From assembly GCA_010672785.1 (NCBI GenBank), contig JAAHFX010000004.1, positions 376,429-440,428 of the forward strand: DNA of 64,000 nt, given 5' to 3'. A model generated the notes under the pieces. That model saw only the letters and a list, made by a program, of their open reading frames with translations. It was not told where the DNA came from and made no database searches. Source of the DNA: Sphaerospermopsis sp. SIO1G1 (GTDB lineage Bacteria > Cyanobacteriota > Cyanobacteriia > Cyanobacteriales > Nostocaceae). Both the position numbers and the translations under genes were made by a program. The first letter of the stretch is position 1; every line of letters starts with the position of its first letter. Shown here piece after piece: positions 44,176 to 53,873 of this stretch.

Positions 44176-44985
44176 ATGCAGCTTTGTTTTTGGCGACGAT
44201 TATTAGTATCCATTGCAGTATTTTGTTTTGCTGGATTAATTTGGGCAAATCACACACCATCAGCCCTAGCTTATGACAACCCCGACTTACTACCTGATCA
44301 ATTCACCCCAATAGTTGATCTGGCAAAAACTTTCCCCGATCCTCAAGAAGAAAAACTGGTACAAGAATTAGAACAGTTTGAAGAAGATACTGGTTGGAAA
44401 TTACGAATATTAACCCAATATGACCGGACTCCAGGCAGAGCAGTCATCAAATATTGGGGTTTAGATGATAAAAGTATCCTCTTAGTAGCAGATTCTCGTG
44501 GTGGTAATATCCTCAGTTTCAGCGTTGGGGATGCAGTTTATGAACTTCTACCTCGTACTTTTTGGATTGAACTACAAACCCGCTTTGGTAACTTATACTA
44601 TGTTAGAGAACACGGTGAAGACGAAGCTATTGTTGAAGCTTTAGCTTCTGTCAAAGGTTGCTTGTTAGATGGTGGATGTAACGTAGTTCCCGGATTACCC
44701 AGAGAACAATGGATACTCACCCTGATCACTTCTGCTATTGGTGGTATCATTTGTGGCTTTGCGGCTCAACCGCGCAATGACAAACAGGTTTTTGCTTGGC
44801 AGTGGGCGTTAATTTTCTCACCTTTATGGGGGATTTTATTTATTGCCTTTGGAATTGGCCCAGTTGTCACCCGTACAAACGACTGGATTCCCCTGGTGCG
44901 AAATATTTCTGCTTTCTTAATTGGTGTATTGGTAGCTTATCTATCTCCAGGTTTCAGCCGTTCTTCTTCCAGTGCAGAATCTTAA
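44176..44985 (+). CDS. TPM-domain (Psb32-like) membrane protein
   Basis: I use the ATG at 44176 (MQLCFWRRLLVSIAVFC), which gives a normal signal peptide ending near ALAYD. Residues 40-170 are a TPM domain (DLAKTFPDPQEEKLVQELEQ, LRILTQYDRTPG, DDKSILLVADSRGGNILSFS). Two or three membrane helices follow (about 190-260). Cyanobacterial and plant relatives (Psb32/TLP18.3) take part in photosystem II repair. The role here is inferred from family membership. Confidence 0.8.
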   Translation: MQLCFWRRLLVSIAVFCFAGLIWANHTPSALAYDNPDLLPDQFTPIVDLAKTFPDPQEEKLVQELEQFEEDTGWKLRILTQYDRTPGRAVIKYWGLDDKSILLVADSRGGNILSFSVGDAVYELLPRTFWIELQTRFGNLYYVREHGEDEAIVEALASVKGCLLDGGCNVVPGLPREQWILTLITSAIGGIICGFAAQPRNDKQVFAWQWALIFSPLWGILFIAFGIGPVVTRTNDWIPLVRNISAFLIGVLVAYLSPGFSRSSSSAES

Positions 44986-45082
44986 ATCAATGATCAATTA
45001 TCAGTTATCAGTCAATAATCGTCTATTTTCCATATTCTGATGATAAGCTGAAAGCTAAATCTGTGTAATAAGCTTAACAGCA

Positions 45083-45712
45083 ATGGAATGGCACGTAACT
45101 GATGCTCAAAGCTTGGCAATTATTGATGGTGAAATTGGCGATCACGTCTTTTCACCGGCAGAGTATGAGATAGTCAGGCGAGTAATATATGCAACATCTG
45201 ACTTTGAATATAAGTCATTAATTCGTTTTTCAGAACACGCGTTACAATCAGGGGCGGCTGCATTAGCAGCACGTACAACTATTGTTGTGGATGTACCAAT
45301 GGTGCAGGTAGGAATATCCTATGATGTTCAGCAAACATTTGCAAACCCGGTGTATTGTAGTATGGAAGCCCTAACGCGTCCACAAAAACAGAGAACTCGT
45401 TCTGCTTGGGGAATTGAAACCCTAGCTAAACGTTATCCAGAGGGAATTTTTGTGGTTGGTCAAGCCCAGACTGCTTTAACTGCTCTTGTGGATTTAATTG
45501 AAGCGGAAGAAATCAGACCAGCTTTAATTATTGCCACACCAGCAAGTTTTATTAATGTGGATACTGATAAGGAAAGATTACAGGATTCTTTAGTACCTTA
45601 TATTACTATTGACAGTCGTAAAGGTAATGCAGTTGTGGCCGCTGCTATTGTTGATGGTTTACTTGATCTAGCTTGGCAGGCCTATGGTCAAGAGCGAACT
45701 GGAGTGAATTAA
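45083..45712 (+). CDS. cobH: Precorrin-8X methylmutase
   Basis: A 209-residue enzyme of cobalamin synthesis that moves a methyl group from C-11 to C-12 of precorrin-8X (cobalt-precorrin-8 in the anaerobic route, where it is CbiC). Motifs seen are ATSDFEYKSLIRFSEHAL with the catalytic His, MVQVGI, IFVVGQAQTALTALVDLI and SRKGNAVVAAAIVDGLLDLA. It stands alone, as cobalamin genes often do in cyanobacteria. No cobalamin riboswitch is seen upstream. Confidence 0.92.
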   Translation: MEWHVTDAQSLAIIDGEIGDHVFSPAEYEIVRRVIYATSDFEYKSLIRFSEHALQSGAAALAARTTIVVDVPMVQVGISYDVQQTFANPVYCSMEALTRPQKQRTRSAWGIETLAKRYPEGIFVVGQAQTALTALVDLIEAEEIRPALIIATPASFINVDTDKERLQDSLVPYITIDSRKGNAVVAAAIVDGLLDLAWQAYGQERTGVN

Positions 45713-45713
45713 G

Positions 45714-45845
45714 TCAGTTATCAGTTATCAGTTAGCAGTTAGCAGTTATCAGTTATCAGTTAGCAGTTAGCAGTTATCAGTTATCAGTTATCAGTTTTCA
45801 GTTTTCACTGTTTACTGTTCACTGTTCACTGTTCACTGTTCACTG
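45714..45845. repeat. Short tandem repeats (CAGTTAT/CAGTTAG)
   Basis: An almost unbroken array of TCAGTTA and GCAGTTA heptamers changes to CACTGTT units. It lies between convergent cobH and an unknown gene. Confidence 0.85.
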
Positions 45846-45846
45846 A

Positions 45847-46533
45847 TTATCTCGGTCTGGAACGACGGCGGCGACGGGGTTGATCTCGCTGCTGACTTCC
45901 TAATCTGATACTAATTTCAGCAAATACATCTTCGCGGACAAAAGGGTAGTCACTCACCCAAAGGTTGCGATTGGGAATGTAGATATTACTGAATTCTTCG
46001 ATGCTGCTTAAATCAGGGCTATTTGACATAACTATCATTTCTGCAATTTGACCACGAGCTATCGCTTTGTGAGCAGCACGTAAGGGGGCATCAAATTCAA
46101 CGCTAAATCCTGTTTTATCGCCAATTTCTAAGTTAATCCTTTTTTCGCGGTTTTCGATTACGACTAACTCTCCTCTACTGTTAACGGTTTCTTGCTTACC
46201 AATTAACTTTTCTGTAATCCACCAATCCATTACTCTACCACGAAAAAAGCCGCTATATTTATAACGGCGGAATTTGGAATTGCGAATACTGGCTTGAAAT
46301 ACGGGATACCATAACCAAAAAAAAGCACCAAATACCCCAAAAACAAAAATTAAATTAAAATTCAATTTCAACAAAACTCTCAACAGTAAAAGCACGGCTA
46401 AAATTACTACAGAAATTAATAGTCGTTGTAAAAAGTTACTGAATTTACCCCAGTAGTACTTGTATTGTGAACCACTGGCAATGAGAGGAGCAATTTGTTC
46501 AAATTTTTGACGAGTGAGTGGAACAATCATCAA
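45847..46533 (-). CDS. Conserved hypothetical membrane protein
   Basis: A 228-residue protein with two membrane helices (about 36-55 and 58-77), then a soluble domain (YKYSGFFRGRVMDWWITEKL, VVIENREKRINLEIGD) and a very basic C-terminus (RRRRRSRPR). Homologues seem widespread in cyanobacteria, but I cannot name a function. The Arg-rich end could bind nucleic acid or acidic lipid. Confidence 0.68.
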   Translation of the reverse strand: MMIVPLTRQKFEQIAPLIASGSQYKYYWGKFSNFLQRLLISVVILAVLLLLRVLLKLNFNLIFVFGVFGAFFWLWYPVFQASIRNSKFRRYKYSGFFRGRVMDWWITEKLIGKQETVNSRGELVVIENREKRINLEIGDKTGFSVEFDAPLRAAHKAIARGQIAEMIVMSNSPDLSSIEEFSNIYIPNRNLWVSDYPFVREDVFAEISIRLGSQQRDQPRRRRRSRPR

Positions 46534-46659
46534 GCCCTAAAATAAGTAAGATTTGCTGAGAAAAGTGTTTTTGTGGTATAAAATGATATTTCGTATTTAA
46601 GCAATAAAATCTAAGCTTAACATTAATTTGACCTAAACTCCTGACCCTTGACTCTTTGC

Positions 46660-47496
46660 TTACAGAATTTTTTCTAATCCATATACTAGAGATTTTAACT
46701 GGATAATTTTCCGAATTGCTAATAAAACTCCAGGCATATAACAAGAACGATGACTGGTATCATGACGCAGGGTATAAATTTGTCCTTCTGCACCAAAGAT
46801 CACTTCCTGATGGGCAATTAATCCTGGTAAGCGGATACTGTGAATTCTAATTCCTTCTTCAGCTAAAGATCCTCTTGCTCCCACCAAGTTTTCTGTTTCT
46901 TCCACTTGAGGAGGATTAAAGGTTTTACCAATTTCTGCTAGTAACTGTGCTGTTTTAATAGCTGTACCGCTGGGAGCATCAGCTTTTTGGTTGTGATGTA
47001 ATTCAATGATTTCTACATGATCAAAATATTGAGATGCGGTAAGAGCAGCCTGTTGCAGTAGTACCATGCCGATGGAAAAATTAGGAATAATTAAGCAACC
47101 TGTACTAGCTTTTTCAGCAAAGTCTGCTAAATCTTTGAGTTGTTCAGAGCTTAAGCCAGTTGTACCCACAACAGGACGAATACCATAAGCGATCGCACTG
47201 CGAACATTATCATAGACTGCATCAGGATGTGTAAAATCTACCATTACCCCTGGTTGTAGCTGTCTCTCTCCTGCCACATAACCTAACATTGGTTCTAACT
47301 GATTGGTAATTGGTACTTCCAGAGATTCGCTTAAACCTGCTAGTTCTCCGGAATCTTTTCCTTGATGTTCTGGTGAAGTATCTAAAGCTCCCATCAAAAT
47401 CATGTCTTCTGCTTGGGCAACTGCTTTAATTACTTCACGTCCCATTTTACCAGCAGCACCATTAATGATAACGGGAATGGTAGATTGATTGGTCAT
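46660..47496 (-). CDS. dapB: 4-hydroxy-tetrahydrodipicolinate reductase
   Basis: A 278-residue enzyme of the lysine and meso-diaminopimelate pathway. Motifs: the NAD(P) loop [38 protein letters not shown], and [15 protein letters not shown], with the catalytic His pair and the Lys/Thr substrate site. Length and order are normal for cyanobacteria. It is a single gene. Confidence 0.95.
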   Translation of the reverse strand: MTNQSTIPVIINGAAGKMGREVIKAVAQAEDMILMGALDTSPEHQGKDSGELAGLSESLEVPITNQLEPMLGYVAGERQLQPGVMVDFTHPDAVYDNVRSAIAYGIRPVVGTTGLSSEQLKDLADFAEKASTGCLIIPNFSIGMVLLQQAALTASQYFDHVEIIELHHNQKADAPSGTAIKTAQLLAEIGKTFNPPQVEETENLVGARGSLAEEGIRIHSIRLPGLIAHQEVIFGAEGQIYTLRHDTSHRSCYMPGVLLAIRKIIQLKSLVYGLEKIL

Positions 47497-48085
47497 ATTT
47501 CCTGAAAATGCCTTTTTGAGTTTTTAGTTATTTTACCTCCTGGCCATACCTCTTGGACTTAAAATTCTCTGTTTTTCGTCACCTCTTGCTTATTCATGAC
47601 TTACAGTGCTTTCTTGTGTCATGAGGTACTTTATTGGCGGGCTGTTCGGCCCACCCCACACAAGATGCTCACTCCTCACAAGATATACCTATCCCAAACA
47701 AGATACCCACCCCACAGGAGTTTCATGATTATTATTTGTACCTCATAGCAACGAAATCTGCTGTATGTCACACTGAGCTATCAAGTATCAAGGAAAAGGT
47801 GACAGAGCAAGTTTAGGTTTTTGTACCTTTGTGTGAGATAAATTCATAAGTTGGAGAATCAGCAACGCTAAATTGGGGATGTTAAAAGTGATGAAATTGA
47901 GTGACTCATGAAAATGGGTATGATTAAATTTCTAAAAATCAATCTTGCTCGGGCAAAAAAATTTTATGAAAAAAATTGATTGTTACTAAAGTTTGAGGAA
48001 AACCACAAAATGCAAGGAGTATGATTGCGACAACTGAGTTTCTGTACTTTATGTTGTGTCAGCGTAGATAGTCAAGAGTTAACTA
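47497..48085. other. Intergenic region with a degenerate tandem repeat
   Basis: 589 bases with no credible gene. At 47651-47716 about three diverged ~20-base units of the form CACAAGATACCTACCCCA occur. The same unit appears at 49926-49952 and in reverse at 52626-52652. A 60-codon frame across the repeat is low-complexity and not convincing. Confidence 0.5.
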
Positions 48086-48676
48086 CTACCGTCCGTCAGG
48101 ATTCCATTCTTCCATATCTATATACTCGTTTTCTACCAAGTCTAAAGGTTCAACCACTCCATTAGAACTAGATACACGAAACCAATATACTGGACTGGTT
48201 GTTTCACCTGGATGGTTTTCAAAGACTCTCACGATGTAAAATGGGTTATTTGCAGTTGGATAATCATCTACAATAGCTGAGACGCTGATTTGACCACGGG
48301 AAAGATTTTTAATTTCTTTTGCTTTGCGTTGTACTTGAGGTAAATTCCAAACAGAATCAAATGCTTCTTGTTTATCTATGTTAACTTCCAAGCTAGTCTC
48401 AGCGACTGCTGCTACATTAGTTGTTTCTAAATTAGATATTTTGACTGTATTAACTGCATCTTTTTCAACAACTGAATCCTGAACAAAAAATTCTTGATAT
48501 AAGCTGTTCATCAAAGATCCTCCAATAACCACTACAGAAAAAGCAGCAATTACAAGATAAAATCTGGCTTTTGTTCGAGAATTTTTAGATAGGAATTTTC
48601 CTTTCTCCTTTCCTAGAGATCCTAATGGCTTATGAGGATAATAAACTAATTGTTTTTTTGTTTTATTCTTCAGCAT
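48086..48676 (-). CDS. Hypothetical single-pass membrane protein
   Basis: A 196-residue protein with a basic N-terminus, one membrane helix (about 37-58, FYLVIAAFSVVVIGGSLMNS) and a periplasmic domain (SLEVNIDKQEAFDSVWNLPQ, FYIVRVFENHPGETTSPVYW, SSNGVVEPLDL). It has a strand-rich, PepSY-like feel, but I cannot name the family. It is a single gene. Confidence 0.62.
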   Translation of the reverse strand: MLKNKTKKQLVYYPHKPLGSLGKEKGKFLSKNSRTKARFYLVIAAFSVVVIGGSLMNSLYQEFFVQDSVVEKDAVNTVKISNLETTNVAAVAETSLEVNIDKQEAFDSVWNLPQVQRKAKEIKNLSRGQISVSAIVDDYPTANNPFYIVRVFENHPGETTSPVYWFRVSSSNGVVEPLDLVENEYIDMEEWNPDGR

Positions 48677-49047
48677 AGATCATGCACCTCCGTAATTATG
48701 TCTTTTTAATTGCCTCGTAGTTATGATACCAGGGGTTCGACCCCTCATATTATGTTTGGGCAAAAGAAATCGTTGTTTTGTACTGAAGTTTTCAGAATCA
48801 CCAGCATATTTTTTTACTTACTTTTTGTAAAAAGGGAAACAGATAAAACTGATCCCCAACTTTTCTATCCTATAACTAATTTCCAATATCTGGTTAAGGA
48901 TGAGATCACAAAACATAAATGATATATCCTGATTTTCAGTCTATGAGGAGACTTCAGAGATATAAATTTTTCGATAATATTGCATTTTTATAAAAAAAAT
49001 GTGGTTAATTATGGTTAAATTCTTAAAGACATTTATTGGCTCTAACT
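48677..49047. other. Divergent intergenic region
   Basis: 371 AT-rich bases with a short inverted pair AGGGGTTCGACCCCT at 48730-48744. It looks like a small hairpin and not a tRNA, because no acceptor or anticodon arms surround it. Nothing else is seen. Confidence 0.4.
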
Positions 49048-49845
49048 ATGAACAAACAAAAAAATATAGTAGTAGTTTTTGATATTGATGGTGTGATTCG
49101 TGATGTGAGTGGCTCTTATCGGCGCGCGTTAGCAGACACTGTAGAACATTTTACAAATCAAGCTTATCGTCCTTCAGATGTAGATATTGATAATCTCAAA
49201 TCTGAGGGAATTTGGAATAATGATTGGGACGGTTCTCAAGAGTTAATTTATCGCCATTTTGTCGGTCAGGGAATGGTGCGTGAAGAAATAGAATTAAACT
49301 ATGAAGAGATTGTTACCTATTTTCAAGCTCGTTACTGGGGTACAGATGTAAATCATGAAAATGGTTATATTTTCTATGAACCTTTATTATTACAACCCAC
49401 CTATTTAGAGTTACTAACTCAAGCTGATATTGGATGGGGATTTTTTAGTGGTGCTAGTCGTAATTCTGCTAATTATATTTTGGAAAAACGTTTAGGGTTA
49501 AAATCTCCGTTTTTAATTGCAATGGAAGATGCACCAGGTAAACCTGATCCAACGGGATTATTTTCAACTATTAGTTTATTAGAAAATGGTGGTGATAAAA
49601 AGGAAATTGTGATTTATGTAGGTGATACAGTTGCAGATATGCACACTGTGGTCAAAGCTAGAGATTTAGATAATTCCCGGACTTGGATAGGTGTGGGAGT
49701 TTTACCTCCCCATGTCCAAACTACTTTAGAACGTCAGAATGCTTATACTGAGGCGCTGATTAAAGCCGGCGCAAAGGTAGTATTTAGTAATGTGCAGGAA
49801 TTAACACCTAGTGAAATTTTTGGGTGGGAATTATTAACAAAGTAG
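49048..49845 (+). CDS. HAD-family phosphatase (TIGR01548-like)
   Basis: A 265-residue protein. Motif I is VVFDIDGVIRDVSGSYRRAL, with the nucleophile Asp in DIDGV; motif II is GFFSGASRNSANYILEK; motif III/IV is IVIYVGDTVADMHTVVKA. This pattern is that of a HAD subfamily found in cyanobacteria and sometimes linked to histidinol-phosphate metabolism. I start it at the ATG at 49048 rather than a TTG twelve bases upstream. The substrate is unknown. Confidence 0.8.
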   Translation: MNKQKNIVVVFDIDGVIRDVSGSYRRALADTVEHFTNQAYRPSDVDIDNLKSEGIWNNDWDGSQELIYRHFVGQGMVREEIELNYEEIVTYFQARYWGTDVNHENGYIFYEPLLLQPTYLELLTQADIGWGFFSGASRNSANYILEKRLGLKSPFLIAMEDAPGKPDPTGLFSTISLLENGGDKKEIVIYVGDTVADMHTVVKARDLDNSRTWIGVGVLPPHVQTTLERQNAYTEALIKAGAKVVFSNVQELTPSEIFGWELLTK

Positions 49846-49963
49846 TGTGAGTTAACTTATCCCTTCACTAAGAGTCAATATATAGATTTACAGCACTTTT
49901 CGATGTTATGAGGTACATCTATTGGTAGGCAAGATACCTACCCCACAAGATTTTCATTATTAC

Positions 49964-50054
49964 AGGACTTACGCAAAACCTATTCCAAACACTGTCATTG
50001 CGACGTAAGGAAGCAATCTCAAACCCCAATATTTCGTAAAAATGCGTAAGTCCT
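49964..50054. mobile_element. MITE with perfect 12-bp terminal inverted repeats (family A)
   Basis: AGGACTTACGCA at 49964-49975 and its exact complement TGCGTAAGTCCT at 50043-50054 flank a core containing CATTGCGACGTAAGGAAGCA. A decayed core copy lies at 57349-57417. It is the best preserved member of the family in the window. Confidence 0.8.
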
Positions 50055-50105
50055 ATATTTAGCACTTACCCCTCAAAAGCTTGCACTTGTGGTGAAAATT
50101 GAAAC

Positions 50106-51659
50106 CTAGTTTCTCAACCAAAAACGCACAGGCATTTTATCAGATGGAAAAATTAACAGGTTTTGCTGTAAATTCTCTACCGATGAACAACCGTTAACTA
50201 ACTCCCAATCAAAATGACGTAAAAGTAGGGACAGCATCACTGTTGCTTCCAGCATTGACAAATGCTCTCCAAGACAGCGATGAGAACCTGAGCCAAAATC
50301 TATCATTGGTATTTGATGGGTTTCTCGATTGTTTTCTAACCAACGCTCTGGTAAAAATTCTTCCGGACGAGAATAAACTTCTGGATCTCTCCCCGCAGCC
50401 AGCATTGACCAAAATATCTTTGTACCAGCCGGAATTACTTGACCTTCAATCATTGTTTCTCTTGTTGCTTCCAATGAACTTGAGCCGGAAGCAATGGAAT
50501 AAAGGCGCAAGGTTTCTTTGAAAATAGCACTGATGTAATTCAGTTCTTTGAAACTATTTGTATTAATCCCACCTTGGTTTTCCCAAACTTGATCAACTAT
50601 GGTTCGTGCCTGTTGTAAAACTCTTGGGTTTAAGGATAACTCTGCAACTGTAAAGGATAAACTATGGGCTGTTGTATCCGTACCAGCTATTAAGAGTTCT
50701 ATGGCTTCTGCTATTAATAACTCCCGATTATAGTTGGGTTCTTTGGCAGCTATTTTAACTAACATTGATTCCCGAAACAAAGAACTTACCTGTGCTAAGT
50801 CGGTGTTTTTTTGTTCTCTCATCTGTAAAGCTAAATCTACACGGGGAGTCAGGAATTCTTCTATATATCGCCTTGCAGCCCAATAATCTCGTGAATTTTT
50901 AGTTGGTAAATATTTCTTCCATATCTTTTCGCCAGTTGCTACTCGTAAAAAACGATATCCTAAAATAGACATTGCCTCGTATACTTTCGCTACATCGAGG
51001 GGTGGGCCTTCGGTACTAGTGTTTTTTCTATCTATAGGAATTCCCAACAGCAAAGAAGAAATCACTCTCATTGTCAGTTCTACAAATAGAGGATCTACTT
51101 GAATTTCTTGAGATGTACCTGTTGCCTTTATATCTTCAATGACTTGTTCACAAGCTTGATTAATGAGATTGACATATTTGGAAATACCACTAGAGCTAAA
51201 TTCAGGATTCCAAGCTTTACGTCGCCACTGCCATTCATTGCCACTCTCTCCTAACAAAATAGGACTGCTGATATCGTTCCAAGCTGTACTTACTCGTTTG
51301 GATCTGATTAAACTACCATCTCTCATGCCATTGATAATAGTATTTTCAATCACTTTTGGCTGACTTAAAACTACAACAGGTTGGCCAGCCCAATATAGAT
51401 ACATTGGCCCTAATTCTTTGCTCCAATCAAATAATAGTTGGAAAAACTTTTTTTGTTTGACTGCTGCTAATACTTGGGGAATATTTCCTAATAGCCAATG
51501 TTTGGAAGGAGAAGGGAGAGAATCTAAAGACTTGTATTTTTGCTTGCTTTTCCACGACAACCAAACAAATATTCCTGTAATGCTAATAGTACCTAAGACT
51601 ACTACTAAATGAAGAGGTGAGGGAGCAACAGTAATCTGAGCAGTGATTTCTTTAAACAT
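50106..51659 (-). CDS. Membrane-anchored cytochrome P450
   Basis: I start it at the ATG at 51659 (MFKEITAQITVAPSPLH), giving 517 residues. An N-terminal anchor helix (LVVVLGTISITGIFVWLSW) and a proline-rich hinge (SLPSPSKHWLLGNIP) come first. P450 landmarks follow: I-helix LLIAGTDTTAHS, K-helix ETLRLYS, PERW, and the heme loop FGSGSHRCLG with the axial Cys462. An N-terminal anchor is more usual in eukaryotic than in bacterial P450s. It is a likely oxygenase of a hydrophobic substrate. No redox partner gene adjoins it, though photosynthetic ferredoxin could serve. An in-frame upstream extension is open but has no added sense. Confidence 0.88.
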   Translation of the reverse strand: MFKEITAQITVAPSPLHLVVVLGTISITGIFVWLSWKSKQKYKSLDSLPSPSKHWLLGNIPQVLAAVKQKKFFQLLFDWSKELGPMYLYWAGQPVVVLSQPKVIENTIINGMRDGSLIRSKRVSTAWNDISSPILLGESGNEWQWRRKAWNPEFSSSGISKYVNLINQACEQVIEDIKATGTSQEIQVDPLFVELTMRVISSLLLGIPIDRKNTSTEGPPLDVAKVYEAMSILGYRFLRVATGEKIWKKYLPTKNSRDYWAARRYIEEFLTPRVDLALQMREQKNTDLAQVSSLFRESMLVKIAAKEPNYNRELLIAEAIELLIAGTDTTAHSLSFTVAELSLNPRVLQQARTIVDQVWENQGGINTNSFKELNYISAIFKETLRLYSIASGSSSLEATRETMIEGQVIPAGTKIFWSMLAAGRDPEVYSRPEEFLPERWLENNRETHQIPMIDFGSGSHRCLGEHLSMLEATVMLSLLLRHFDWELVNGCSSVENLQQNLLIFPSDKMPVRFWLRN

Positions 51660-51810
51660 AAATTTCTTTACTAAACTGCTACAAAGATTATCTGATGTCT
51701 TCATGATCTTGGCTACTATCAAGCAAAAATTAAGCGATCGCCCTATCCAGTCATAGTTGTAATACACTGGTAGCGATCGCCTAAATCCTCAATTAATCCT
51801 GAATTATGTT

Positions 51811-52359
51811 CTATGCTATTGCACGGGCAATATAGCCTAATGCCGCTAACTTATCTAAAACCTTTTCTGTGCTTTCTGCAATGGTTTCTTGATCAGTTCT
51901 ACACTCTACATCCGGATCTAAAGGTGGTTCGTAGGGATCATCAATTCCTGTAAAGTTCTTAATTTCTCCATTTCTGGCTCTTTTGTACAACCCTTTCACG
52001 TCTCTTTCTTCACAAACGGCTAAAGGTGAATTGACATAAACTTCAACAAAATTCCCAATTCGTTGTTTTACTTCTTCTCTAATTTCTTGATAGGGAGAAA
52101 TTGCAGAAACTATCACAATGACACCATTACGAGTCAACAGATGAGAGACAAAACCGATCCGTCTGATGTTTTCATCCCGATCTTCTTTACTAAAAGTCAA
52201 TCCTTTTGATAAATTCAGACGTACTATATCACCGTCTAAAACCTCAACTTTACTTCCTATTGCTTTAAGTTGTTTTTCTAAAGCCCCTGTGATAGTGCTT
52301 TTACCCGCACCACTTAAACCAGTTAACCAAATGGTAACACCAGATTTTTGTAAATTCAT
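51811..52359 (-). CDS. cysC: Adenylylsulfate kinase
   Basis: A 182-residue APS kinase. The P-loop is WLTGLSGAGKSTI, then LDGDIVRLNLSKGLTFSKED, RIGFVSHLL, VSAISPYQEIREEV and FVEVYVNSPLAVCEERDVKG. It phosphorylates adenylylsulfate to PAPS for sulfate assimilation and sulfation. It is the free-standing form, not fused to ATP sulfurylase. The P450 gene lies downstream on the same strand after about 150 bases, and co-transcription is possible. Confidence 0.93.
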   Translation of the reverse strand: MNLQKSGVTIWLTGLSGAGKSTITGALEKQLKAIGSKVEVLDGDIVRLNLSKGLTFSKEDRDENIRRIGFVSHLLTRNGVIVIVSAISPYQEIREEVKQRIGNFVEVYVNSPLAVCEERDVKGLYKRARNGEIKNFTGIDDPYEPPLDPDVECRTDQETIAESTEKVLDKLAALGYIARAIA

Positions 52360-52713
52360 TTAATTTCCCATGCCTCTATAATTCAATTTTGGAGATGTGA
52401 AGTTGGTATTTTTTAGACGCTGTTGATCTGATAAATTTTTATGATCGTAGTTGCCAATACATACCCAGTAATTCATTTTGCACATATTAACCTATAGAAT
52501 AGTTAGTGTCTTTTGTCACTACTTTAATTTGGTAACTTAATTCGCTGTATTTCTTAGTTGCTAACTGTTTACTCTCCTCACTAAGCTGTTACACACCTAA
52601 ATTAGATAATGCTAAAATAGTCAAGTCTTGTGGGGTAGGCATCTTGCCTGCCAGACTTATACAAAATTGCTTTTAAATTCTGCATGGTGGTACTAAGTAT
52701 TTGTGTCAATGTT
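52360..52713. other. Intergenic region
   Basis: 354 bases with no gene. A reverse copy of the GTAGGCAAGATACCTACC-type dispersed sequence lies at 52626-52652. No promoter element can be named. Confidence 0.4.
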
Positions 52714-53508
52714 CTATTGTAATTTCAAAAACTTATCTAATGCTGCTACCATGCTGGGAGGCCAACGACGAATATTTTTTACCCAGTTCATATCTTTATA
52801 CCGAATATCTAAGCCATAAGCTGCTACCCAGTTACTTTCCGCTTCCCCTTGGTTTCCTCCTACCCAGTATGCAGCAGTTAAAGCAGCACGTACATCTGCA
52901 AACTTAGGATATTTACGGACTATGTTCCGCATTTCCCGAATAGCTTCATCTTTCTTGCCTGTTTCATATAGTGCTAAGGCATAGTTGGCACGAGCAAAAG
53001 CAAAATTAGGAGCTATTTCTGTGCATTTTTGATAATCAGCGATCGCATCTTCCCATTTTCCTAACCCTGTTTTTGCATTACCACGGTTGTTATAAGCCAT
53101 TGCATCGTCAGGATCTAATTCTAAAACATGATTATAATCAGCGATCGCCTCTTCCCATTTTCCTAACCCTTCTAGTGCTGCACCTCTATTCAAATAAGGA
53201 TCTGTGACATCAGGTGCTAATTCAACAGCTTTGTTATAGTCTGTCAAGGCTGCTTCTAGCTTATTCTGACTCACCCGTGAATTACCACGATTACTCCATA
53301 TTGCTGGATTATTAGGAAATTTTTCCAGAATTTGAGTCCAATATTTTTCCGCTGTCGCAAAATCACCTTTATTTGTAGCTGTAAAGGCTTTATTTGTTAA
53401 CTCCTCTCCTAATTGTAACTCTTCTGGGGTAATAGTTTGAGCCATTACTGGTGAACAAAAACCAAAGGTCAATAATAAACTCAGGAAAATACAGATTATC
53501 TTAATCAT
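52714..53508 (-). CDS. Exported TPR protein
   Basis: A 264-residue protein with a signal peptide (IIIFLSLLLTFGF-like, ending PVMAQ) and about five tetratricopeptide repeats between residues 30 and 210: NPAIWSNRGNSRVSQNKLE, DPYLNRGAALEGLGKWEEAI, DAMAYNNRGNAKTGLGKWED and FAFARANYALALYETGKKDE. Such lumenal or periplasmic TPR proteins serve as assembly scaffolds in cyanobacteria; the partner is unknown. It is the last gene before a long repeat array. Confidence 0.85.
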   Translation of the reverse strand: MIKIICIFLSLLLTFGFCSPVMAQTITPEELQLGEELTNKAFTATNKGDFATAEKYWTQILEKFPNNPAIWSNRGNSRVSQNKLEAALTDYNKAVELAPDVTDPYLNRGAALEGLGKWEEAIADYNHVLELDPDDAMAYNNRGNAKTGLGKWEDAIADYQKCTEIAPNFAFARANYALALYETGKKDEAIREMRNIVRKYPKFADVRAALTAAYWVGGNQGEAESNWVAAYGLDIRYKDMNWVKNIRRWPPSMVAALDKFLKLQ

Positions 53509-53552
53509 TTAGCATTCTGTTTTGTGCATCAGAATCAATGATATAGCAGAAA

Positions 53553-53764
53553 TCAGTTATCAGTTATCAGTTATCAGTTAGCAGTTATCAGTTATCAGTT
53601 ATCAGTTAGCAGTTATCAGTTAGCAGTTATCAGTTATAAGTTGCCAGTTATCAGTTATCAGTTAGCAGTTATCAGTTATAAGTTACCAGTTATCAGTTAT
53701 CAGTTATCAGTTATCAGTTATCAGTTATCAGTTATCAATGTTTACTGTTTACTGTTTACTGTTT
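53553..53764. repeat. Long short-tandem-repeat array (CAGTTAT heptamers)
   Basis: About 210 bases of TCAGTTA/GCAGTTA units, with single-base variants (TAAGTTG, TACCAGTT), end in ACTGTTT units. It is the longest such array in the window and lies upstream of the LodA-like gene. Confidence 0.88.
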
Positions 53765-53873
53765 CACTTAGTTAAGATTTGATTACACTAGTATTAAAAA
53801 ACTATAAAAAAACTGCTGACATTTCGGTAAATACTGGTACTTTTTTCAGAGACAAAATAAAAAGTATAAATTC

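Noticed and set aside
47634..47816. A 60-codon gene
   Set aside because: It is built largely from degenerate tandem copies of CACAAGATACC-type repeats that also occur at 49926 and 52626, with no family or ribosome site.
48730..48744. A tRNA suggested by GGGGTTCGACCCC
   Set aside because: The flanking sequence lacks acceptor, D and anticodon arms; it is only a small hairpin.
50106..51767. Reading the P450, cysC and CDPS genes as parts of one biosynthetic cluster
   Set aside because: P450s tailor some cyclodipeptides, but this one is about 49 kb from the CDPS with many housekeeping genes between, so there is no positional support.
53553..53764. A CRISPR array in the CAGTTAT-rich blocks
   Set aside because: The units are continuous 7-base repeats with no spacers of constant length and no cas genes; they are short tandem repeats, as also at 36894, 45714 and 57588.
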